The notes beneath the pieces are model-generated. The model searched no databases. It was not told the DNA's origin and saw only the letters and a program-made list of their open reading frames with translations. From SIG299 sp964544055 (lineage in GTDB: Bacteria; Bacillota; Clostridia; Lachnospirales; Lachnospiraceae), in assembly GCA_964544055.1 (NCBI GenBank), contig CAZJAA010000046.1, forward strand, positions 1 through 17,149: a DNA stretch of 17,149 bases, in the 5' to 3' direction. The position numbers were made by a program, and so were the translations under genes. The number at the start of each line of letters is the position of its first letter. Within the stretch, counting starts at the first letter, position 1. Shown here in pieces: positions 6,066 to 12,025 of this stretch.

Positions 6066-7950
6066 CTGCCGCTATCTGTTCGGCAAGGTCATTTAAATAT
6101 ACCCAGCGTTCCATTTTTTCTTCCAGAGCCGCTTCGGTTTGTTCCTTTTGCTCCATGAGAGTCGTCAGACGGGAATAATTGGTAGCCGCTTCTGTAATTT
6201 CGGCCTCCAGTGCAGCAAGTGTTTCTTCCAGTGCAGCAATGTCTGCATCGATGGTTTCGTATTCTTTCTGCTCCTTATAGGAGAATTTAAGCTTTGCTTC
6301 CCGCTGCTTCCATGTGGCTTTAGAACTTCCCTCGGAGCTTTCCGGATTATCAGAACCTGAAACAACGGAGAAAGCAGCTGATGTACCGAAAGCGTTTTTA
6401 ACAGCAGCTTTACCGGTGGACGCAGTATCTGCGGAATGGTTTGCCATGCCATTTACAATAGTGCTGCGCATTTTTCGGGCTTCTTTAAAATCACTGTAAT
6501 TGCCCTCGTAGCGGACAATTTGTCCGTTTTCAAAAGAGAAGATACGGTTTGCAATCTTGTCCAGAAAATAGCGGTCATGGGAAACCGTGATGATAATACC
6601 CGGATAGTCCTTCAGGTAGTTTTCCAAAATGGTAAGTGTCTGAATGTCAAGGTCGTTGGTCGGCTCATCCAGAATCAGTACATTTGGTGCCTCCATCAAC
6701 ACCTTCAACAGGTATAAACGGCGTTTTTCGCCGCCGGACAGCTTTTCAATGTGCGTATATTGCATGGAGCCATCAAACAGAAACTGTTCACACATGGCAG
6801 AGGCAGATATGGCACCATCCTTTGTTTCGATGTATTCTGCTGTGTCTTTGACATATTGCAGAACCGTAAGTGCCGGGTTTAATGCTTCGTTTTCCTGTGA
6901 AAAATAGCCGATTTTCATCGTTGTGCCCATGTCGATATAACCGGTGTCGGGAAGAAACTTTCCAGTGATAAGGTTTAAGAGGGTGGATTTTCCGCAACCA
7001 TTGTGTCCGACGATGCCAATACGGTCAGTGGACAGCAGAATGTAGCTGAATGGCTCAAATAAGACGGTATCGGAAAATCGTTTGCTGATATTGGAAAGTT
7101 CAATCGTCTTTTTTCCCATACGGGCGGAAAGTGCATTAATTTCAACGATTCCGTCTTCCACAATTTTTTCACGGTCACGGAGGGCTTCAAACCGTTCAAT
7201 GTGTGCCTTTTGCTTGGTGGAACGGACTCTGGCACCACGCTGCATCCACGCAAGTTCGGTTTTAAATAAGGCTTTTGCCTTACGTTCTGTGGCAAGTGCC
7301 ATTTCCTCACGTTCGGCTTTTAAAGCGATAAATCCGGAGTAGTTGGTCTGGTAGGAATAGAGTTTTCCTTTGTCGAGCCCCACGATTTTATTGGTAACAC
7401 GGTCTAAAAAGTAGCGGTCGTGGGTAATCATGATAAAGGCACCCTTCCACTTGTTTAAATAATCCTCCAGCCATTCTGTCATTTCGCTGTCCAAATGGTT
7501 GGTCGGCTCGTCCAGTACCAGAAGATCCGATTCGGTAAGCAATGTGCGTACCAGTGCAGCACGCTTTTTTTGTCCACCGGATAAGGTATGAGCACTGCCA
7601 TCCGGGTTGTTTATGCCAAACCGCAGCAACAGGGAGCGGGCTTCTCCGGTGAGATTGCGGTAGCTTTCTTTTGCCGTCTGTCCGTCGGTGACGTTGGCAA
7701 GAATGGATTTGTTCTCGTCAAATATGGGTGTCTGTGGGAGATAGGCAATGCGGAGTCCGTTTTTGCAGGTGCGTTTTCCGGCATCCGGTTCTGCAATATC
7801 TGCAATCATTTTCAACAGGGTGGATTTTCCAGTACCGTTGATGCCGATAACACCAATTTTGTCTCCTTCATTGATGCCTAGGCTGATACCGTCAAAAAGC
7901 ATACGTTCGGTAAAGCTTTTGCTTACATTTTCTAACGTCAGTAAATTCAT
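6052..7950 (-). CDS. ABC-F family ATPase, Uup type
   Basis: The 632-residue cytoplasmic protein has two ATPase cassettes and no membrane segment. Cassette 1 has Walker A GINGTGKS (36-43), signature LSGGQ (123-127) and LLVLDEPTNHLD (143-154). Cassette 2 has GHNGCGKS (315-322), LSGGE (404-408) and LILDEPTNDLD (425-435). The inter-cassette linker is long and basic and includes ELAWMQRGARVRSTKQKA (232-249), a Uup hallmark. A Ser/Thr/Ala-rich spacer (about 505-545) leads to a C-terminal coiled coil (about 550-632), also typical of Uup. ABC-F proteins act on the ribosome or translation-linked processes. Uup has been tied to DNA structure stability and ribosome function, and antibiotic resistance cannot be inferred. 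The start at ATG 7950 follows AGAGGA 6 bases away; a TTG 21 bases earlier lacks such a site. It is probably monocistronic, with its promoter at 8035-8064. Confidence 0.93.
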   Translation of the reverse strand: MNLLTLENVSKSFTERMLFDGISLGINEGDKIGVIGINGTGKSTLLKMIADIAEPDAGKRTCKNGLRIAYLPQTPIFDENKSILANVTDGQTAKESYRNLTGEARSLLLRFGINNPDGSAHTLSGGQKKRAALVRTLLTESDLLVLDEPTNHLDSEMTEWLEDYLNKWKGAFIMITHDRYFLDRVTNKIVGLDKGKLYSYQTNYSGFIALKAEREEMALATERKAKALFKTELAWMQRGARVRSTKQKAHIERFEALRDREKIVEDGIVEINALSARMGKKTIELSNISKRFSDTVLFEPFSYILLSTDRIGIVGHNGCGKSTLLNLITGKFLPDTGYIDMGTTMKIGYFSQENEALNPALTVLQYVKDTAEYIETKDGAISASAMCEQFLFDGSMQYTHIEKLSGGEKRRLYLLKVLMEAPNVLILDEPTNDLDIQTLTILENYLKDYPGIIITVSHDRYFLDKIANRIFSFENGQIVRYEGNYSDFKEARKMRSTIVNGMANHSADTASTGKAAVKNAFGTSAAFSVVSGSDNPESSEGSSKATWKQREAKLKFSYKEQKEYETIDADIAALEETLAALEAEITEAATNYSRLTTLMEQKEQTEAALEEKMERWVYLNDLAEQIAAEKKA

Positions 7951-8034
7951 GTGTTTTCCTCTTTCTATCAACAGAGCGGTCTTAAAAGACCTGACTCAGA
8001 TTTATTTGCAGCGCTCTTTTATTTGGCAATTACT

Positions 8035-8064
8035 ATCCTACCAGTTTTTCCTGCGGTTTGTCAA
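8035..8064 (-). promoter_or_regulatory. Promoter of the ABC-F gene
   Basis: On the minus strand a consensus TTGACA (8064-8059) precedes TAGGAT (8040-8035) with an 18-base spacer. Transcription would start near 8028, leaving a leader of about 78 nt before the ABC-F start codon. Confidence 0.6.
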
Positions 8065-8165
8065 CTGTCAGACAGGATGGCGGGCAAGGGTGTGAAAAAG
8101 TAACCTATACATAAATGGAAACAAAAAAAGTTTCCTTTTATGATATTCTTTTAGAAAAAATCGTT

Positions 8166-8174
8166 TGATATAAT
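8166..8174 (+). promoter_or_regulatory. Extended -10 promoter in front of the M16 peptidase remnant
   Basis: TGATATAAT is a consensus extended -10 (TGn plus TATAAT at 8169-8174). No good -35 lies 17 bases upstream (TTCTTT). It still looks functional although the gene behind it is broken, so a short aberrant transcript is possible. Confidence 0.55.
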
Positions 8175-8211
8175 AAAGCCAAGATAAACAACAGAGAGGA
8201 ATTCAAAAACA

Positions 8212-8636
8212 GTGTATGACGTATTAAATGCCTATTTGGAAAATGGAGTAAAGGTAATTCTTCATAAAATTTCAGGTGTAAAAACAATGGCGTGTGGATT
8301 ATGGATTCGACAAGGCAGTGTATATGAAACTGATGAAAATAATGGGCTTTCGCATCTTGCCGAGCATCTTTTGCTTAATTCGGAAAATGTGACAAATTCT
8401 TCGTATAAAATGAAAAAAATGTTGTAGTTCAGGAAGCAACAAGTTTTTATTCCTCTTATCAGCAGATTAAAGAACGGACAGGACAGGCAATTTGGGGCAA
8501 CAGAGGAAGTGGAGCAAGTGTAGTAATTTCTATTGGATTTCGGGCACCGGCATATTATGTAGCAGAACGTCCTGCTGTGGAAATATTGGTGCGAATGTTG
8601 GGAAGTAGTGGAATGCAGTCGAGACTTTTATGGTAA
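8212..8636 (+). pseudogene. M16 zinc peptidase remnant, N-terminal and internal pieces
   Basis: Frame 1 from GTG 8212 encodes 71 residues ending KMKKML and a TAG at 8425-8427. It includes GLSHLAEHLLLN, which carries the HxxEH zinc motif (HLAEH) of M16 insulinase-type peptidases in the usual N-terminal position. From about 8412 the peptidase-like reading continues in frame 3: EKNVVVQEA, then QQIKERTGQAIWGN and GFRAPAYYVAERPAVEIL, and lastly MLGSSGMQSRLLW before TAA at 8634-8636. In intact M16 proteins these segments are much further apart and the family is 400 or more residues, so at least one internal deletion occurred at the A-rich junction 8411-8420. A second is likely near 8505-8515. AGAGGA at 8195-8200 and the promoter at 8166-8174 remain. 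The gene is certainly inactive. Further M16-like sequence reappears after the MFS piece (9687-9815). Confidence 0.8.
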
Positions 8637-9684
8637 TGACGGATATGATTCGCACCTTGTGTGTAGCATTAATTGCAACCGGCTATCTGCTTGGTTTCCT
8701 GAATGTGGGGATTCTGGTTTCGACAACCGTGATTATTTCGACGGTGGAAGCATTCCGTAGACCGGCAAATACGGCACTGACATCGAAAGTATTGGAGCGA
8801 AAATACTATGAATACGGCATGTCCTTAATGTCTGTCGCATGTTCTGTTGTGGAATTGATAGGAGTGGGAGCTGCTGCCGGTATTATCGCAATACTTGGTA
8901 CGGCAGGAGCTATTTATGTGGATATGGCGACATTTGCGTTATCGGCATTGATTATTTTAACGGTAAAGTCCAAAGAGGAGAATGTGCAGAAGCAGAAATT
9001 TGATGCGAAATCTTATATGAAAAATTTCGGAGATGGAGTATCCTACGCCGGAAAGGAAAAACAGTGTTCTTTTTCTGTGTGGTTGCCATTTACCTGAATG
9101 CGGTTCTTATTCCGTTTAACAGCATGCAGGTACCATTAGTAGAAGAAATTCTGGGTGGCGGAGCAGAAGTTTTGTCAGTGCTGGGAGTTGCGTTGACCGT
9201 TGGAGTGATGATTGGCGCTGTGTTATATCCAATTGTTGGGAAAATACTATGCTCCAGAGGCTGTCTTATCTTATGCTGTTTGGGTCTGGGGTTATATTAT
9301 ATCGGATTTGTGGCTGCAAAACCGCTTTATGTAAACGGTTGGTTCATGTACGGTTATGTTGCGGTGACGAGCTTTTTATGCGGAATTATGGTATCCATAT
9401 TTTCCAGCTTTTTAAATGTGGAATTTTTAAAGAAAATTGAGGAACAATACCTTGCAAGAGCAGCAAGCATTATGACCTCGTTGAGCAGTATCGCTGTTCC
9501 GATTGCTTCCTTTGTAGTGAGTGCCATTGCTGCCTATGTAAGGATTGACTGGCTGTTCGCGGCAGCAGGAGTGCTGGCAATTCTGGCATGCCCTCTTTTC
9601 TTAAGTAGCAAGGTTATGAGACGGGAAAAGGACACGGTGCAGAAAATAGAGCATGCGCAGAAAATTGCGTTTTCCATTACATAA
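8630..9684 (+). pseudogene. MFS transporter fragment, 5'-truncated and frameshifted
   Basis: Two overlapping reading frames together encode about 350 residues of a major facilitator superfamily exporter. The first (8630 to about 9060, frame 2) opens abruptly with MVMTDMIRTLC, which in MFS proteins corresponds to the end of the loop after helix 2. The first 70 or so residues are therefore missing. It continues with ILVSTTVIISTVEAFRRPAN and several helices. At the five-A run 9057-9061 the reading moves to frame 1, giving TVFFFCVVAIYLNAVLIPFN and the C-terminal helices up to TAA at 9682-9684. Adding one A would restore a single frame. No ribosome binding site precedes 8630. The missing N-terminus and the frameshift together point to decay, not to programmed frameshifting. 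The original substrate is unknown. Confidence 0.82.
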
Positions 9685-9686
9685 AA

Positions 9687-9815
9687 ACGCATCGCCTTGG
9701 ATATCCGGGAGTATTAATCGAAGCTGCTGTCATAGATGAGCGGACAAACTCATATAGTGTATCAAGCTGTTTTGGCAGCGGCTGGCTGTCAGCAGATTTT
9801 ACAAATGAGGTGTGA
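9687..9815 (+). pseudogene. Short coding remnant resembling a downstream M16 peptidase segment
   Basis: Frame 3 stays open for 42 codons directly after the MFS fragment. It includes EAAVIDERTNSYSVSS (from 9720), then CFGSGWLSADF, ending at TGA 9813-9815. In M16 peptidases a SRL segment is followed by an RE......Ysvss segment. The reading SRLLW (ending 8633) joined to EAAVIDERTNSYSVSS (from 9720) would rebuild that order across the MFS piece. The match is by eye and short, so the assignment is tentative. No start codon or ribosome binding site of its own is visible. Confidence 0.4.
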
Positions 9816-9869
9816 CAAGGATGAATTGTCAGGAACCCATTGATTTCTGTATGAGATAGGAGCGTAAAA

Positions 9870-10721
9870 ATGGACTGTAAAAGGGAAATGATTTATTTTT
9901 CTGACTATGAAGATGGTGTAAAAACAAGAAATGCGGGATATTCTGCATTGTTTTTACGTGGTGACATTTGTGATGTGCAGATTTACTACCGAGGAGCAGA
10001 ATGTGAAAGTGGTGGAGAAATACAGCCGGTATATGTATTCTGTGACGGAACGGTGGTGCTGGGAGAAAAAATTCCTTTGGCCGAGGGAATGGCGGCAACC
10101 GCATTCCGGACAGGTTCAAAGGACTTTATGCAAAGTGGGAAAAGCTTTGAAGAGTTGGAGGTAATTTATCTGGATGGAGTGCCAAGAGGAATCTGTGGCG
10201 GCAGACCGGATGGACAGGGCTTAAAGGATACGGCATATACCCTGACTATGGGAGCGGATATTCTGGAAACAGAGACACTGGAGCCGGAACTGGCAGAGAA
10301 ACAGCCGGAGCGAAACTGTGGGCAGCCGGAACTGGCAGAGAAACACTGGACGTTTCAGCAGTATATGGAGCAACTGCCGGAAATGAAGCTTCCGTTTGAT
10401 GGAGTATGTCGCCAATGCCGAAGGCTTACCTTGAGAGATTTGGAGCATCTTCCCGTGGAGTGGTGTTATCTGAGGGAAAATAATTTTTTGCTGCATGCAT
10501 ATTATGAGTATCATCATTTGCTGCTTGTAAAATATTCTCTGCGAAACGGAGAGAGGTATGCCATTGGAGTACCCGGGGAGTTCAGCTACCGGAATCGGTA
10601 TATGGCAGAGAGCTTTGGGTTTTGCAATTTTGCACCGCTTCATCCGGGAAAATGCCGGGGCGGCTGTTTTGGATACTGGTATTATTATCTGGATGCCGGA
10701 AAATATGAAAAACAGGGCTGA
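9870..10721 (+). CDS. DUF6128-like protein of unknown function
   Basis: The 283-residue protein has no signal peptide or membrane segment. The N-terminal part (about 5-110) begins MIYFSDYEDGVKTRNAGYSALFLRG and looks like a small beta-rich domain. The middle (about 130-165) is acidic, low in conservation and contains an internal duplication (PELAEK twice). The C-terminal part (about 170-275) has CRQC at 180-183, DLEHLPVEW, then NNFLLHAYYEYHHLLL, and finally IGVPGEFSYRNRYMAESFGF. I associate this pattern with DUF6128 proteins of Lachnospiraceae. The function is unknown. AGGAG (9858-9862) lies 7 bases upstream of the ATG. No promoter is obvious in the 185 bases upstream, which contain M16-like remnant. 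The gene ends 16 bases before the str-operon promoter, with no terminator between. Confidence 0.72.
   Translation: MDCKREMIYFSDYEDGVKTRNAGYSALFLRGDICDVQIYYRGAECESGGEIQPVYVFCDGTVVLGEKIPLAEGMAATAFRTGSKDFMQSGKSFEELEVIYLDGVPRGICGGRPDGQGLKDTAYTLTMGADILETETLEPELAEKQPERNCGQPELAEKHWTFQQYMEQLPEMKLPFDGVCRQCRRLTLRDLEHLPVEWCYLRENNFLLHAYYEYHHLLLVKYSLRNGERYAIGVPGEFSYRNRYMAESFGFCNFAPLHPGKCRGGCFGYWYYYLDAGKYEKQG
10282..10345 (+). repeat. 22-bp direct repeat inside the DUF6128-like gene
   Basis: The same 22 bases occur at 10282-10303 and 10324-10345, 42 bases apart, so the unit is an in-frame 14-codon duplication giving PELAEK twice. It lies in the variable linker between the two domains and does not disturb the frame. 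It looks like a recent local duplication. Confidence 0.9.
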
Positions 10722-10737
10722 AAATGTGAAAAACTGC

Positions 10738-10766
10738 TTGACATGCGTATTTTTTCACGATATAAT
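10738..10766 (+). promoter_or_regulatory. Perfect-consensus promoter of the str operon
   Basis: TTGACA at 10738-10743 and TATAAT at 10761-10766 are separated by exactly 17 bases, the textbook sigma-A optimum. The stretch before it is A-rich. It begins 17 bases after the DUF6128-like stop codon and drives rpsL, rpsG and fusA. The start point near 10773 gives a leader of about 142 nt. Confidence 0.93.
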
Positions 10767-10782
10767 ATACTTTGCGTGTGTC

Positions 10783-10883
10783 TGGCGCACTCTTTTGTTG
10801 CGCCAAAATTCACATGAGTCAAGTGACTTGTTTATAAGTTGCGCGGCCTATTTTATGTAACCAGGAGCCGTATAAAATGCGGC
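10783..10883 (+). other. Structured 5' leader of the rpsL mRNA
   Basis: Two stem-loops are visible. The first is TGGCGCA (10783-10789) with TGCGCCA (10799-10805), a perfect 7-bp stem. The second spans 10846-10883: GCC/GGC at the base, one bulged C at 10880, then ATTTTAT/ATAAAAT with flanking G-T pairs. Its 11-base loop contains AGGAG, a decoy-like Shine-Dalgarno sequence. The true AGGAGGTGA at 10900-10908 lies just downstream. No terminator T-run follows either stem, so control of translation or RNA stability is more likely than attenuation. It matches no RNA family that I recognise. Confidence 0.5.
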
Positions 10884-10914
10884 AGAAGGGAAATAATTCA
10901 GGAGGTGAAGATTA

Positions 10915-11334
10915 ATGCCTACATTTAACCAGTTAGTTAGAAAAGGTAGACAGACCATCGAGAAGAAGTCCACAGCACCTGCTTTATTAAAGGGTTATAA
11001 TTCCTTAAATAAGAAAGCAACTGACACATCTTCTCCACAGAAGAGAGGAGTTTGTACTGCAGTAAGAACAGCAACTCCTAAAAAACCAAACTCTGCGTTA
11101 AGAAAAATTGCCAGAGTTCGTCTTTCCAATGGTATCGAAGTAACAAGTTATATCCCAGGTGAGGGACATAACCTTCAGGAGCACAGCGTTGTACTCATCC
11201 GTGGTGGTAGAGTAAAGGACCTTCCAGGTACCAGATACCACATCGTAAGAGGTACACTGGATACAGCCGGTGTTGCTAAGAGACGTCAGGCTCGTTCCAA
11301 GTACGGTGCTAAGAGACCGAAGGACGCAAAGTAG
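10915..11334 (+). CDS. rpsL: 30S ribosomal protein S12
   Basis: The 139-residue protein is a complete S12 of the decoding centre of the small ribosomal subunit. Recognisable blocks are MPTFNQLVRKGRQ, SPQKRGVCTAV, TPKKPNSALRK, GEGHNLQEHSVVLIRGG and RYHIVRGTLD, ending in QARSKYGAKRP. Residues about 24-40 are the insertion seen in Firmicutes S12 and absent from E. coli. Lys56 (E. coli Lys43) and Lys101 (E. coli Lys88) are unchanged, so none of the classical streptomycin-resistance replacements is present. Asp102 in GGRVKDLPG is the residue that RimO methylthiolates in bacteria that carry it. The AGGAGGTGA ribosome binding site (10900-10908) is a near-perfect complement to the 16S rRNA tail. It is the first gene of the operon and is followed by an unusually long 184-base spacer before rpsG. 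Confidence 0.99.
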   Translation: MPTFNQLVRKGRQTIEKKSTAPALLKGYNSLNKKATDTSSPQKRGVCTAVRTATPKKPNSALRKIARVRLSNGIEVTSYIPGEGHNLQEHSVVLIRGGRVKDLPGTRYHIVRGTLDTAGVAKRRQARSKYGAKRPKDAK

Positions 11335-11518
11335 TTTTTTAAAGTAACCAGAAAATATATTCCATTACTAGGAATTGTGCGGGTATAATTTTCATTTCAG
11401 ACCACAAAGGCTGCGCAGTTTGAAACTATAGATTAAACCGAGCACGAACACAAGGTAATGTGAGTACCGTTGAATTAATGGCCGTAACAGACGGTCGATA
11501 ATTAAGGAGGGAAGCAAC
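11335..11518 (+). other. rpsL-rpsG spacer with inverted repeats (possible S7 feedback site)
   Basis: This 184-base spacer holds a TATAAT at 11384-11389 without a convincing -35. It also has the palindrome CTGCGCAG with an adjoining AGTTT/AAACT repeat around 11412-11428. A hairpin GGCCGT (11480-11485) with ACGGTC (11491-11496), loop AACAG, ends 7 bases before the AAGGAGG of rpsG. In E. coli, protein S7 represses its own translation by binding the rpsL-rpsG intercistronic RNA. A similar role here is plausible by position but is inference only. No terminator is seen. Confidence 0.4.
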
Positions 11519-11989
11519 GTGCCACGTAAAGGACATATTCAGAAAAGAGACGTATTGGCAGATCCGTTGTACAACAATAAGATTGTTACTAAGTTAGTTA
11601 ACAATATTATGTTAGACGGCAAGAAGGGAACTGCCCAGAAAATCGTATATGGTGCATTTGAAATTGTTGCAGAGAAGACAGGTAAGGACGCTATCGAAGT
11701 ATTCGAAGAAGCTTTAAACAACCTGATGCCGGCTCTTGAGGTTAAGGCAAGACGTATCGGTGGTGCAACATACCAGGTACCAGTAGAGGTTAGACCAGAA
11801 AGAAGACAGGCTTTAGCTCTTCGTTGGTTAACCATCTTCTCCCGTAAGAGAGGCGAGAAGACAATGATGGAAAGACTTGCAGGCGAAATCATGGATGCCG
11901 CTAACAATGCAGGTTCCGCAGTTAAGAGAAAAGAAGATATGCACAAGATGGCAGAGGCAAACAAGGCGTTTGCTCACTATCGCTGGTAA
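11519..11989 (+). CDS. rpsG: 30S ribosomal protein S7
   Basis: The 156-residue protein has the standard length and sequence of S7, which nucleates assembly of the 30S head on the 3' major domain of 16S rRNA and lines the exit site. Typical blocks are MPRKGHIQKRDVLADP, NNIMLDGKKGTAQKIVY, ARRIGGATYQVPVEVRP and LRWLTIFSRKRGEKTM, with the C-terminus EANKAFAHYRW. It starts at GTG 11519, 8 bases after AAGGAGG (11504-11510). No ATG lies in a position that would leave the conserved N-terminus intact. fusA begins 36 bases after its stop. Confidence 0.99.
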   Translation: MPRKGHIQKRDVLADPLYNNKIVTKLVNNIMLDGKKGTAQKIVYGAFEIVAEKTGKDAIEVFEEALNNLMPALEVKARRIGGATYQVPVEVRPERRQALALRWLTIFSRKRGEKTMMERLAGEIMDAANNAGSAVKRKEDMHKMAEANKAFAHYRW

Positions 11990-12025
11990 TTTGTTACTTT
12001 TTAATTATGATAGGAGGAAAAAACC

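Noticed and set aside
9057..9064. Programmed -1 frameshift in the MFS fragment
   Set aside because: The heptamer is not X XXY YYZ in the zero frame, no downstream pseudoknot is evident, and the gene already lacks its N-terminus.
9826..9855. Promoter TTGTCA / TATGAG in front of the DUF6128-like gene
   Set aside because: The start point would fall on the ribosome binding site, leaving no usable leader.
10814..10837. Seven-codon leader peptide (MSQVTCL) in the rpsL leader
   Set aside because: No Shine-Dalgarno sequence precedes the ATG and there is no run of one amino acid or an attenuator-type terminator behind it. Kept only as a remark.
10915..11334. Streptomycin-resistance allele of rpsL
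   Set aside because: Both critical lysines (Lys56 and Lys101 here) are unchanged.
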